From Litomosoides sigmodontis (Eukaryota; Nematoda; Chromadorea; Rhabditida; Onchocercidae): 64,000 nt of DNA. The notes beneath the pieces are model-generated. The model did no database searches. It was not told the origin of the DNA and worked only from the letters and a program-made list of their open reading frames with translations. Shown piece by piece: positions 39,680 through 57,861 of the stretch; positions within the stretch are counted from its first letter, which is position 1, and each line of letters opens with the position of its first letter. Where the stretch lies: positions 7,423,817 through 7,487,816 of the forward strand of contig OY718804.1 of assembly GCA_963070105.1 (NCBI GenBank). The letters are read 5' to 3'. A program made the position numbers and the translations under genes.

Positions 39680-39713
39680 AGCAATTACTAAATTTCCACA
39701 GGACGAATTCAGA

Positions 39714-39774
39714 TTTCTTATGTCGCAGCATAAAATACAACTGTGTATTGTACTGTATGCTGCGACATAAGAAA
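39714..39774 (+). ncRNA. Perfect 19-bp stem hairpin downstream of the SAYF gene
   Basis: Left arm 39714-39732 and right arm 39756-39774 are exact reverse complements (core TATGTCGCAGCATA), separated by a 23-base loop. It begins 35 bases after the TAG of the glycine-rich gene, so it would lie in its 3' UTR. The size resembles a short pre-miRNA or a structured 3' UTR element, but the stem is perfect and shorter than typical pre-miRNA. Could equally be a small palindromic insertion. The 10-mer TATGCTGCGA recurs at 39989-39998. Confidence 0.5.
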
Positions 39775-40646
39775 GTAGCAAGCGCATGATTTATTCACCG
39801 AAGAATTGCTGCCTCAAAAACCTATTTCGAACACTTCCTCAGCCGTGACACCCACAATCGAATGTACATCGCACATACAAGTGTACCGCTAGATACGCTT
39901 GCTTCCACTTACATTGCACTCTCTGCATAAATGTATGGACAATAGCCTGCGGAAAGAATAAATCATCCTCAACACTGTGTTTGAATGCTATGCTGCGATT
40001 GCCATCGGTGGCAATCGGTGGTCCCTTTCAGCTAAATTCACCAGCCATCAAATTGGGAAGTAACTTTCCTACAAAAAGAAACTCTTCAAGAATTTTAGAA
40101 ACCGAGCATTAGCAGCAAAGAGATGAAACTTTTTTTGTACTAGGTGTTGCTTCTGAGTCTGCCATAATTCCCGGAAAAATTCTCACTTGTTGTCCTTCTT
40201 CGATCCTGGACCACTTGAGCCATTAAAGCTTGAAAAGGTACGGGATTTCATGCAACGTATGCTCACTGTGGAATTGTGGAACAAAACTGCACTGCGAGGA
40301 ATATTTTATAAGAAGCAGTAGCATGAAACATGTTATGAGAAGCGGCAGCTTGATAATGAGATTTCTTCATGAAGAGATTCATTCTGAAGTGAGAAAAGTA
40401 ATACGATACCTATATCAAGTGTAGGAATATCCTCCTCCAAAGTGATGAGTTAGACTAAAAGGTTTTTTAACAGGAGTAAGATGATTATAACGAGATAAAA
40501 ATTGACGAATTCAACGAATGCTTGATAAATAAAGTATAAGCAAAAACAATTGTGCACAGAAATTTAACAAAAAAAAAAAATGAATACATGGCCAGTAATG
40601 AAGAGATCGTATCACATTTATCAGATATAAAACTCAATGTCAAATT
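39775..40646. other. Region between the SAYF gene and UNG
   Basis: Convergent 3' region of about 870 bp. Contains an 8-bp perfect stem with a 4-base loop at 39997-40016 (GATTGCCA / TGGCAATC) and a repeated GGCAATCGGTGG-like stretch. A 64-residue frame at 40230-40424 shows no domain. No gene supported. Confidence 0.45.
39957..39962 (+). terminator. Candidate polyA signal AATAAA for the SAYF gene
   Basis: Hexamer 278 bases after the stop codon and downstream of the hairpin, so use of this site would include the hairpin in the 3' UTR. Confidence 0.4.
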
Positions 40647-42366
40647 TCATAACGCACCCCAATCAATAGCCGGTCGTCCAAGTTTCACGAGTGCTTCATT
40701 GGTTCTCGAAAAGCATTTACAGCCGAAAAACATGCGTGCACTTAATGGAGATGGATGCGCAGTCTGGAGAAATTTATGAAATGTACAACCACCATACATT
40801 AATAATTCAATAAATTTCAAAGAAATATATTTAACAATTACCTTGATAACAACGTGTTTCTTTTTGTCAATTATATATTCCTTTTTGTGAGCAAATCCTC
40901 CCCAAAGCAAAAAAACAATTCCTTTAAGGTCACGTGAAATGATACGAATTACTTCATCGGTGAACTTTTGCCATCCTATATGATTATGCGAATTTGGCCG
41001 ATGAGCTCTAAACATTTTTTATAATTAAATAATCTGTGAAACGATTCAGTTTGTTAATTGGTTGAATGGATGCTTAACAGATCTTACACATACTTTTCCA
41101 TTGAGTGCAGTATCAGCTGTAAAATCATTCCGTTTAAGTTACCCACCAATTAATTTGTTGATGGTTGTAAAAAATTTACGAACCTAGAAAAACCCGATGC
41201 TCTAAGAGTTAGACGGTTACGTAGACTTTTATGCTATTATTATGTTCTTGTAATCAAGATTACTTACTCAACAGTAAGTGTAGCGTTCAACATGAAGACG
41301 CCCTGACAAGCCCAAGACTCGAGGCAGCCATGGTTAGGAATTTTAAAATTAGGTATATCCGTCTTCAATTCCTTAAATATCGCAAATAAAGTACATATAA
41401 TTACTGCTTTCGCAAGAACATGAATTCTAAACAACTAACTTTGTAGATATTTATAAGTGAAGGTGGAGGTCTGATACCCTTGCAAACTGAGAAACACAGT
41501 CCATGTGCCTGAAATTTTACTTAATTTGTACAGAATAATGTAACCACATGCACCAATTCGAGATTGTGAAATAAATGAAATACCTGGTTTTCACCATGAT
41601 AGGGGTCCTGACCTATAAGTACAACGCGAATTTGTTGGAGCGGAGTAAGGTTAAAAGCATTGAAAATCTGATGTTGCGGTGGAAAAATCTTCACTCCCTG
41701 AATGCAAACATCTAAAAACTAAAGCAGTTGTTGAGCAAAGCAACTGTTCGAAATAAACCTGAATTTAGCTCCAGCTTCACTTGAAAAACGTATGGAATAA
41801 GTAGACAAGTGGACTGAAAGTCATCACAACATTAGTCATTTGAAGATTACCTTTTCTTTTTCGGCTTGCAAAAAATTGATAATTTTAGCCATATATTCCT
41901 TCCGAAATTCAACTAGAAGCGCTCTTCGCCAACCAGCATCTTCAATTAGAGTTCGCAAATAGTCTACTGAACCTTGAGAAGTTGGTGCGACATCTTCTTT
42001 CCCCGCTTCTTAATAATTTTTGGTTATTTTTAAAACAAAAAAAAAGCTATGGCTTGCAGCATCCAAAAATCCAGCGGCTATATGAAATTTCACATAAAAT
42101 AAAATTAAAATCAATGTTCATTTACGGCCCAAATAGAAAAGCGAGTAACAGGTCTAAATTCCATTACGGCCCAAACGGCAAGCGAATAACGAACCTAAAA
42201 CATCATTTTTTTCAACAAATGAAACATTCGTTGCTGTTTCATTTCCCAAGGGAATCTCTTTTCGTTTTAACCAAGACATCAGACTGCCGCATTTTGCTGA
42301 TTCTGCCGATGACGCTACTTTGCCGATGGAAGATGCCTTACTCATTGAAGCGATATTCTTAATCAT
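40647..42366 (-). CDS. ung-1: Uracil-DNA glycosylase (UNG, family 1)
   Basis: Removes uracil from DNA at the start of base-excision repair, in nucleus or mitochondria. Minus-strand exons: an N-terminal exon from about 42366 ([20 protein letters not shown], hydrophilic, likely localisation region); about 41985-41850 ([20 protein letters not shown]); about 41700-41586 ([15 protein letters not shown], the water-activating Asp motif); about 41515-41450 ([20 protein letters not shown]); about 41345-41275 ([14 protein letters not shown], with the uracil-recognising Asn); about 41007-40840 ([20 protein letters not shown], then [14 protein letters not shown]); and 40755-40647 ([10 protein letters not shown], catalytic His and DNA-intercalation loop; stop TGA 40649-40647). 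All catalytic motifs are intact. The N-terminal exon junction and start are the least certain part. Confidence 0.94.
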
Positions 42367-43066
42367 TTATGAAAACAATAATTTATGAAAGAGAATCTGT
42401 AAAGAACCATACCTACAAAAGGGTGTCACCGCATTGATCGGCGAGTATCATAATCAAAAATTTCAAGACTACAAATCAGTTAGAAAGCATGAAATGTTTT
42501 TACTTTCAAGATGCAATCTTCGAGCACGCTAAGCGTATTAAATCATTGCAGTTGAACTACAATAAAATCAATTCTTTATGTTGTACACCGACATTACCAT
42601 ACATCAACAAAAAGAATATTTGAATTATGTTCCACGAACACATAAAGTACGAAAAAGATAAGGATCAAAATCGACCTGAGTCAAGATTTTATCCTGAAAA
42701 GAAGAAGGAATAAAAAGCAGAGGGAAATTTAAATCTGAATCACAAAAAATCCCAGTCCAGAAATTCTTTAGAATAGGGTTTCAGATTTAAAGACGACAGG
42801 AGTTGAGAAAGAATACAAGTAACCGTCGCAGTCATTATCACAAATGAGAACAGTACCAAAGAAATATAACAGAATCTGCACATTTGAGCAAAAACTATGC
42901 GAGGTCACAGTAGAAAATTTTACCATTTATTTTCATTAAATTTTCAAAAAAGCCGTTAGATTTTGTTCACATTCAAATATACGCAAACAAAAACACTGAA
43001 TCAAACGCACCCACAAATTATCCACAGACATTCATTATGCATATCAGTGTGGATGGATTTAAAGTA
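42367..43066. other. Region between INO80E-like and UNG genes
   Basis: About 700 bp, A-rich on the plus strand, between two minus-strand genes. TTTATT at 42926-42931 is a polyA signal candidate for the INO80E-like message. The distance is too long for a typical tight nematode operon. No coding region seen. Confidence 0.45.
42926..42931 (-). terminator. Candidate polyA signal for INO80E-like gene
   Basis: AATAAA on the minus strand, 136 bases beyond the stop codon at 43067. Confidence 0.5.
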
Positions 43067-45186
43067 TCATCGAGATAAATTAAAAGCAGACAGCGAGAAC
43101 TGACCACCTCGACTTTCTTCAAATAGTGCATCTTCAGTTGTAGGAGTGCTAATCAAGGCTTCTTCTCTTTTGATACTCCGTTCTGACGAACAGCATACTG
43201 GAACCGGAAGAGCAGCACGTTGTTCTCTTGCACTCATTTCCAAAGCAGAAGAGACCGGGACACCAACACTGGCGGTTGCTTCTAAACTAATCAAAACTTC
43301 GACAACACATTAATATCACAAAAAGTTAAAAATTAAACATGATTCTTAATAAAATGAGAACCTCTACCTTGCGTTGGTAGTAGCTGCTGCTCCAATGGTT
43401 GCTTTTGCACCTGTTGTTGCTGTTCTGCTAATGAGATCTTTGTTGCATCGGAATCTGTACAGGTAGTATTGTTTGCTCCCTTAGATTTCACATTCGCTGA
43501 ACGACGCCTTGAAGCAAGCGGACGAGACTTCCTGAGAAGTGAATGTTAACATAACGAATCTTTAAAATCAAAAAATAACCTTAATTTAAAAAAATTTTAT
43601 AGAAAGAATGAATGAAGAGATGATTTTGGTAACAAATATCATATTTTTTGCTGTCCGATAGTTTTTCATAAATAATCTCATGGTACACATTATGCTCGAT
43701 ATTTCAGCCAATATTGCAAGTAGGTCACTTTTTGGGTGGTGCTTTTTCCTCAACAGTTCTTACAGACGAATCGGATTCATCTGATGAGTCACTCAGTTTC
43801 TCGTACAGCAGGAGACGATCCAACAGGAAATTTTTGTCTCGTGAAAGTTTCAACAACTTTCTTTGCAAGTTTCGTAGCTCTTCTTGATAACATTCATTCT
43901 CCTGAAATAGTTTCGCTAAAATATATTCACACATAATTAACGTCCAATAATGTAACAAGTAAGCAGACTCCGAGACACCCTATCCCTTCTACGTTAAGGT
44001 GTAAATCAAAGCTTGTTTCCAAAAGTACCCAAAAGTAGTCGATTTAAAAACTCACATAGACAAGAAATTTGAACCGATTCTTCAGTTCCCTGTATTCTTC
44101 TTTTGCCGTCAATGGTCGCTGCTGCAGATCTTCCTCTTCCTCCTCGTCACCTTCATCGTGTTGCTGCGTGAAGTGCTTTTTTACTTGTTTCTGGAGGGGG
44201 AACTGTACGTATCCATGCTGTGATTGCATCTGTACTTGTAACGACTGCTGCATCTGTTGTGACTGTTGCATGTGTTGCACTGGTATTTGTTGCTTCTGCT
44301 GAACGACTTGCGACTGATGTTGAAAGCTTTGCTGCTGTGGTTGTTGCAGCATTTGAAGCTGTTGTTGCTGCAGTATCTGAGGTTGTTGACAATGTTGCTG
44401 CTGCAATATTTGCTGTTGTTGACAGTGCTGCTGCTGCTGCTGTAATTGGAGATTCTGATGCTGTCCTTGCTGATTCAGTGTCGTCAGTTGTTTCAAGCAT
44501 TTCTGTTGCTGGTGTTGCTGTATGCGAGAAGACTGCAAAACACGTTGTTGACGGGCTTGCTGCAGCTGTAAAGTATGATGCATTTGTTGTGATGAAGCGT
44601 CGCACAGAATCGGCTGCTGCTGATGCATACTGTCGTATTCTCCATCGAAATTCCTACTAACTGATCGAAGGTGTTCCACATGCGAACCACCATCTTGTAT
44701 GAATGACATGGAATGTTGTCGCTGGAAGTTAGGAGCTGTAGCAGCTACATTCGAAGAACTTTGCAAAGGAGATGGTACGCTAACTCGAGCCGATGACAAA
44801 GGAGATGGGTTTAAGGATTGTGGCGGGCATGACGCAGTGCCTCGCAGCTGCAACGAACATTGGCCTCCATTCGTCGATTGAACGGAAAGAGGAGAAGGTG
44901 AGGGAATTGCCGAAGACTGAGCATGCGGTGTGGAAGATGTTGTTCTCGAAGGTACGGGAGAGGGTGCACAGTTCAAGACACTTGTCACCTGCCCAGCCGA
45001 CATGTAGCAGCTTTGGTTCTGAACTGATTGTTGTTGTCCAATTACATGACCAACAGAAGGTAGAGGCTGTTGAGTTGTCACCAGAAACGTTAGCTGTTGT
45101 TGCTGCGCGGTTGCAGGGGCACCTTGATGACAACCTCCCAACGATCTACTGTCAGTTAGTTGTTGTTGCTGTTCAGATTCTATCAT
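43067..45186 (-). CDS. INO80E-like chromatin-remodelling subunit with Q-rich N-terminus
   Basis: Four exons join without frameshift: 45186-44056, 43901-43729, 43531-43368 and 43281-43067, giving 560 residues. Residues about 1-350 are rich in Gln, Ser and Pro, with long CAG/CAA-encoded glutamine blocks (44200-44560). The diagnostic part is residues about 360-415: [16 protein letters not shown] across the first intron into [20 protein letters not shown] and [14 protein letters not shown], then an acidic [10 protein letters not shown] tract. This matches human INO80E, a 244-residue subunit in which the coiled coil lies at the very N-terminus. A basic [12 protein letters not shown] follows at the second junction, a likely nuclear signal. 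The C-terminus is unrecognised. The ATG at 45186 follows a TTTTCAG acceptor by six bases, consistent with trans-splicing. The Q-rich extension makes the protein more than twice the family length. Confidence 0.87.
44160..44560 (-). repeat. CAG/CAA glutamine-coding low-complexity tract
   Basis: Interrupted CAG/CAA runs (CTG/TTG on the plus strand) encode glutamine-rich segments of the INO80E-like protein. Mixed codons and interspersed His, Leu and Cys break up pure repeats. The same stretch yields several long antisense and alternate-frame open frames that are by-products of the composition. Confidence 0.9.
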
Positions 45187-46798
45187 ACTACCTGAAAATA
45201 AACTAACCTTTTACTTCTTGGCAATCATTTATATTCAATCAGTGATCATAATTTAATTTTAAACAAATGATACATGTAGAATGACCAACAGTGTAAAAAT
45301 GTTTCGAATTTATAGTATATGTTTCATTTCCAATACTACTAAGTAAAATGTAACAAAAGAACTACAATGTATACATCTGCAGAGATTAGGAGATGTAAAT
45401 GCCTAAGCGTAGGTGTGTTACGAGTGGCACGCTTTGGAAAAATCCCGCCGAAAAACACAAACGTTTGTTATGTGTGAGCAAAATGTAGCTTAAATACCTG
45501 CAGAGGAGACAAGTGAAAAAGAAGCAGGCCGAGCAGACCGCACAATCGAATTCACCGCCTAACAAAAACAGAAAACACTAATATATATTGCCGTCCGTAA
45601 CCAGGAAATGCACACGGCCTGGTTGTTGCAAACCAGAAAAGAGCAGTGCACGCGTCGTTCAGAGGCATTGAGATAAGACAGGGAAATTGTTTCTATGATT
45701 TCAACTCAACTTTATGACAGATTTCAAGTGCAAAACGTCAAATCCGCTACCACTTCTTCGAAAAATACCACGTGCTGATCACGTATAGATGCAGTGCAGT
45801 GTTTTCAGTTAAAACTTCTAATGATCTGATAAAAATTCAGGCCATAATGCGATGGGAATTGTGTTTTTGTCATTACATTGAAAAAAAGGACACACTGGCA
45901 CATCATATATTGAGGACTATGATGAATCTTACCTCACACTTCACCCTATCTTCGCACATGGTTGTGCCAACTCTGAATTTATCGAAAATTCTCATCGAAG
46001 TTACAGTTAGCCAGTGCTCATAATGGTTATAATCAAAATGCCACTCCAAGCAAAAGAAACAACTCAAAGAACTGGACAAGACATTGTTCATTACTGTTGA
46101 TTATGATATCTGGAGAGTTTTTGCAAGAGATTAACTCATGCATAACTCACCTATTCCTGCCAGCTTCCTTTTTTTCCCCTCTCCGTAATCAGTTGAACAC
46201 ATTAGCTTTCCGACTCTTGATTATTGAGTTCATTAATTCCGCCGCGGACTCGGTCCTGCTTTCTTCCGAAGGAAAGGCCAAATTTTAAAGTATAAAGTTG
46301 AGCAGTGAGATTTAAAGCGCGAACCCGCAAGACCCTACAACACAGGTGCAAAAGCACGCTATGAAGTACGCTACGTATCTCACACGCACTGACGAACTTC
46401 CGTCTCACTCCGAAGCAGCCGAAAACTGTAAAGAGTGAGCGGAGAGCAGCGCGGCAACCGCTGTTTACCAGAACAAGGTTTGGCCGACTTTAAGATCGGA
46501 AGCAGGGTGCGTGAGAACGATGTGTCTGGTTTTGGGGGAAGAGGATTTGGAGTGAGTAGTTTGGGAGTGAGTGGGCGAATGAGGGCACTCTCAGAAGGGA
46601 GTGATTTCCCCGCTCATTGCTTAGATAAAAGTGACATTGGCTTCAGTTGTCATGAAAAACATTTGGCATAGACTTACCTCAGCTACCTTAGCTTAGCTAG
46701 ATTCATTCTGCGGCTTAGTATGATCCTTACTGTAGGCATTCACCACCCAACTCGTCCACGACGTCACAGTATTCCTCTATTTTCCGGTTTTAGACACA
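45187..46798. promoter_or_regulatory. Divergent upstream region of INO80E-like and RPB2
   Basis: About 1.6 kb between two head-to-head genes. Short frames at 45772-46023 and 46435-46671 show no domain. 46430-46620 is G-rich and purine-rich on the plus strand, unlike its surroundings, and could be promoter-proximal or an untranslated exon. A TTTTAG acceptor lies five bases before the RPB2 ATG. No specific factor site recognised. Confidence 0.45.
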
Positions 46799-53641
<6,843 letters not shown>

Positions 53642-54297
53642 TTTCGTTCACATCGTTATTTTTTGTTTTTTTGCAATTGAGAGTTGTTTTATGTATGTTC
53701 CATTTTGTTGTGGATAAATTGAAATTGTTGAAAGAAAGTGGAATTTATAGGAGTGGAGTAATGTTCAGAAAAATAGGGTCGTTTCATTTTCTCTTTGGAG
53801 CTTGTTGTAATTAGTTGCTTTTTTAAAAATTTTTTGATTGCTGGATGAATAATTTTATGTTTTGCTGATGTTTCTTTTTTTTACTTTGTATAATTAGCTG
53901 ACAGCAAGTTATTTTTTGTTATTTATTTGAAAACTTGTGTTTTGCTTCACTGGAAAAAAGCACTGATGCCACCAGATGTATTAATTAATATTATGCCATT
54001 AGAAAGGAAAATGATCTGCATTTTGATGGAGTCGTAGGGACCTGATTTATTTTCAAATTCTTGTTTAACTGACATCGTTTCTATCAATTCAAACAAACTA
54101 GCATGTTAAATGCAGTTTATTGCTTTCTGCGAAGGTGTATGCACCGTGCTGTTGAATGAATAAATCTCGGAATGGCAGTGTTTGTTGCCACACAATTATC
54201 TTTTGGGTTTGGTGGCACATCAATTGACCCAAATGTATGTGTCAGAGCCGATATTTCTGGTTCCGATAGTTTTACGAAAAATCCACTATGTCATCCA
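53642..54297. other. Downstream region of RPB2
   Basis: T-rich 3' flank, likely including the RPB2 3' UTR. AATAAA occurs at 54159-54164, 518 bases beyond the stop. No gene seen. Confidence 0.45.
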
Positions 54298-54760
54298 CTA
54301 GTTCTTCATTGCTGCTGCTTCTATCACTACTAGTTTTTGAGTCTTCTTCAATGCAGCAAGTTCCTTTCGGTTTGTTTTTTGTTTTGTTTTGGATGAATTA
54401 ACAGTTGATGACTGCGTCGCTCTTGCGGCTGCAACGTGTTCCTGCATCAGTGCATGAGAGGGGTAACAATGAACAACGGCGAGGACATCTACATGCCTCC
54501 ATTGTTTATGGGTTAAACTCAAGAAGCTGTCTCGATAAAACGGAGTGGTCTTCTCCTGGTAAAGGGTTCAGCAAGTGTTACGCTTTAGCAATTGAGTTGA
54601 GTGGCAGCAAGGATCGTTTTGTTTGGAACGCCAAACTTGGGACGGATATTTTAGAGAATAAATTGATTGCAGGGGGCGATAACGCAAAGAAGTGATTACC
54701 ACCAGCAATGGTATCTTTCGGTCTTGCTTTTGCCTTTCGTACGTCAACATTTTGCAACAT
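54298..54760 (-). other. Doubtful small spliced gene
   Basis: Minus strand: CTCTCAG directly precedes an ATG at 54760 (MLQNVDVRKAKARPKDTIAG), followed by a plausible GTAATC donor near 54697. Further down, TTTACCAG precedes a second open stretch that reaches a Lys/Thr-rich and Ala-rich end at 54298. The two pieces do not join in a frame that I can defend: the phase implied by the donor leads to an early stop. The opposite strand also has a 96-residue frame (54405-54695). No domain recognised on either strand. Could be a young small gene, an untranslated RNA, or chance. Confidence 0.25.
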
Positions 54761-55194
54761 CCTGAGAGGAATGCACAGCCAAAACTTTCATACTCAAAGA
54801 CAATCTATTAATATTATTCTTAACTTTGGAGTGAATTTCTGAAAAAGAATTTCAGAAGTGCATGCTAGAAATCCAATCGGCACTAATCAAATTATCAATC
54901 CATGGATAAAGCCTTGGATTAAAGTTTTCGATATGGTGAAACAGGACACAAAAGAACTCGAATTTGCTGATAAAGTATAATTTTTATGCAAGAGTTCATT
55001 GAAAGCCATATACACATGTTATCATCTCTTATAAAACTGTTATTAAAATGTTTGCTCACGCAATGCTTTAGGTCTATACTTACTGTGTTGCCGTGTAGCT
55101 GAGAGAAGTGTAATTGAAGTTTCAATTTATGACATTGAGAATCACATGAAGAGGTGAAGCCGCGTATATAATAAGATTAGAGAAGTAGTTTTAG

Positions 55195-57112
55195 GTGGGA
55201 AAAGAACCCGAGGAGGATTATTCATTAAGCTCATCTCGATCAATAATTGATCTTTTTAAACCAGCAAGGAGGGTGAAGTCGAATAAAAAGCCTAAACCAG
55301 TGCTGCAATATTTGTTCGATCCATTTCTTAAATCTCTTGATGAGTTCGATCGACATACCAAGATATGCTTCAGTTTTGAGTGCTTTCAAAACAAAAATTT
55401 TATTTGGAATGAGACTTTCTAACTATTTTGTTAAAATTTTTTCAAAAATGATTTCCGAAAATTTGGTATTGATTATTGATTACAATTACCGGTTTATTTC
55501 ATATATATGAACTCTCACTTAGTGGTCCTTCAGGATTTGCGTCGGTTCGGTTCCGCTACAACCTTCGCTACAGCTATTTCGCCAAAAAATGATTTGTTTG
55601 CGGATGCTCTCCTTTTTTCGGAATCCACAATACCTCAGAATCAGAACGCAGTTCGTATAAGTTCTTTAGCCAAAAATGCACCTCTTAACCGACAAACAAA
55701 GGTTGCAATTTATTTTTTCAAAATGTCAAAAAATAACAATTTCGCAAATTTATTAGTTTATATATAATTTCCGAAGCCTTTATGAGGATTATTTGTATAT
55801 CCGAAACAAATTCACTGGATAAGCCCTTCTCGCCAAACCCACCGATTAATTTTTTCACATTCCTACGGCTCGTAGTAAGTGTTATGGTATCGCGAAACTT
55901 GCTAAATTTAAATCGTCACAACATAAAATATCCAAATGCACGCCCTGAAACTTCTCCCTTCACCCTCTCCTCTTCGTAATCCATCAATGTCGAACAACAT
56001 GACGGCAATAGCGGATGAATTGTTGCAAAAAAAAAAAATACGAAATACAATTTCTTACGTTTTTTTTACTTAACTTTGTCTTTAAAAATAATGCATTACA
56101 CATATTTTCGTATACTAATCGATTTATTTTATAAATATTTACTTTTTCAATTTTACTCTTCTCGTTTTTGAATTAGCGTGTGATAATTCACGTTTGTCCA
56201 TCCAGCATTTTGGTGCAATAATGCCTTATTTGACGAGATATCTCTGTTTTATATTACTTTAGACTACTTTAGACTATCTAGCACCAATTTATGTTCAGAG
56301 ATGTATGTGATTGCTGTAATCTGGCAGATTTTCTTATTTTCTAAATTTTAAATGAAATTCATAAAAAAAAGGTACTATTGATTTATCTAATATAATTTTA
56401 GTCAACAACGGCAACGCCATCAATATTGACACTGTTAGAATCATTTGGTCATAATCAAAAACGTCGTGAGGAAGTGGAAATTGGTCGTGACCAGACGGTA
56501 AATGTACTTGGCATGCCCGTTGGTCGAAAGGACGGCATTTCATTGGCTCCGTTGAGAGGTTTTCTTAAAAATTTGCTAAATAAGCAATAATGTGATGTAA
56601 TTATGGAAAAAAATCGCTAAGCAAATTGTGTGAAAGTGCACGTTACATTGGAAGATCTAAGAATGTATTAGTTCAAGGTTGCACTAACTTTTTGCGCCTG
56701 CGCAAATTTCACGACTACAATACTCTCTACTGTTCTCCAATCCAATTCAAATATGAATATCGCTACTTTTTCTGGACCTATTTCATGAATAAAATAATGC
56801 TTTGTAGGTCTTAGCGTTGGCAATGAGGATATGTTTGGTCCGATTGCTATCAATAATAAATACAATATTAATTGGGGGTTTTTCAACGATCTTAGCAAAA
56901 TGTTCAGTCAACCTATGCGACAGGTATTAAATTTCAGTAAATTTTTCAATTTTTAAGAAGTAAAAAGCTTCCGCAAGATTTTTTAATGCTTTTATAGTTT
57001 AAATTACCGGACATTTTGTTGTTTGTTTGAGTTATCCCAAAAAATGTTTGATATTTTAATGTGGCATTTATTTTAGTTAACAACGAATACAGCAATCGTT
57101 CCATTTCAATGA
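55195..57112 (+). CDS. Unrecognised spliced gene, N-terminus incomplete
   Basis: A run of exon-like segments with good splice sites. From 55195 after GTTTTAG: GKEPEEDYSLSSSRSIIDLF and KPARRVKSNKKPKP. 55534-55700 after TTCAG: DLRRFGSATTFATAISPKND. 56399 to about 56559 after TTTTAG: STTATPSILTLLESFGHNQK and QTVNVLGMPVGRKDGISLAP. 56808 to about 56923: GLSVGNEDMFGPIAINNKYN and INWGFFNDLSKMFSQPMRQ. Last exon from 57077 ending LTTNTAIVPFQ at TGA 57110-57112. The last three junctions keep frame; that from the first segment to the second is unclear. No ATG is visible in the first segment, so a 5' exon is missing. Composition is soluble, Ser/Asn-rich with one basic patch; no family recognised. It lies downstream of RPB2 on the same strand and is convergent with the kinase gene. 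Confidence 0.55.
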
Positions 57113-57861
57113 GTATGGCCTTAATTTGGCAGTGAAAAGGATTTATTGTCGAGCAATTATTTGTCGCAATTGTTGAAAACGTGATCTGAGTTTTTAGGTC
57201 ATTGATAGGAAACAGCCTAATATGCGTAACTTTCTTGATACTTGCTTAATGAAAGGCTAGTTTGATGTCATTCTCTTGATGTAGAAGTCAGATTTCATTG
57301 AACTGATGAAGTTTAATTGGCTGAAGGCGCGCAGAAGCGGGAGAGCCAAATGCATCCAAAAATATGAAATGAACTTTATACGCAAATCAACGATATAATG
57401 CTGCCATGGGGAAGAAATACTGTGGTACAATTGATAAGTTTAATAATGTCATTAAATTGTGAAAATCAGGCCGATTATTTATATTCCTTTAGCACTTCCA
57501 GATAATCATTTTCCCAATCATATGGATCATTTAAATGCCGATTGCCAGCCAATTTCTATAAAATTATTGCTGAAATATTCAAGTTAGTATGAAAATCCGT
57601 TTTTTTTTTCAGTTTGCAATATTACCGATTGTTTTTTCCACATTTTCATATCTCAATTTTCAGGATAACATGTCATGCCTTGTTGCATTTGTCACTTTAC
57701 ATTTAAGTGCTTAATTTCATTTGCTCTCATCATTTCCACATTTTTGTTTATTTCCTGTTGCTTTGCTTATCTTTAATTGTTACAGTGGAAGAGTTGAGGC
57801 ATTTACTGTAAAATTAAATTCCCCATTTTCAAGCAAATAAGTTATTTAGTCTCGAGGCTTC

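Noticed and set aside
40647..45186. UNG and INO80E-like genes as an operon
   Set aside because: They share strand but are separated by about 700 bp, with a polyA signal candidate between them and an acceptor suited to separate leader addition; nematode operon spacing is usually nearer 100 bp.
44069..45206. Several plus-strand frames (Cys/Ser/Val-rich) across the Q-rich exon
   Set aside because: These are shadows of CAG/CAA glutamine runs read on the other strand; the minus-strand frame joins cleanly to the INO80E coiled coil.
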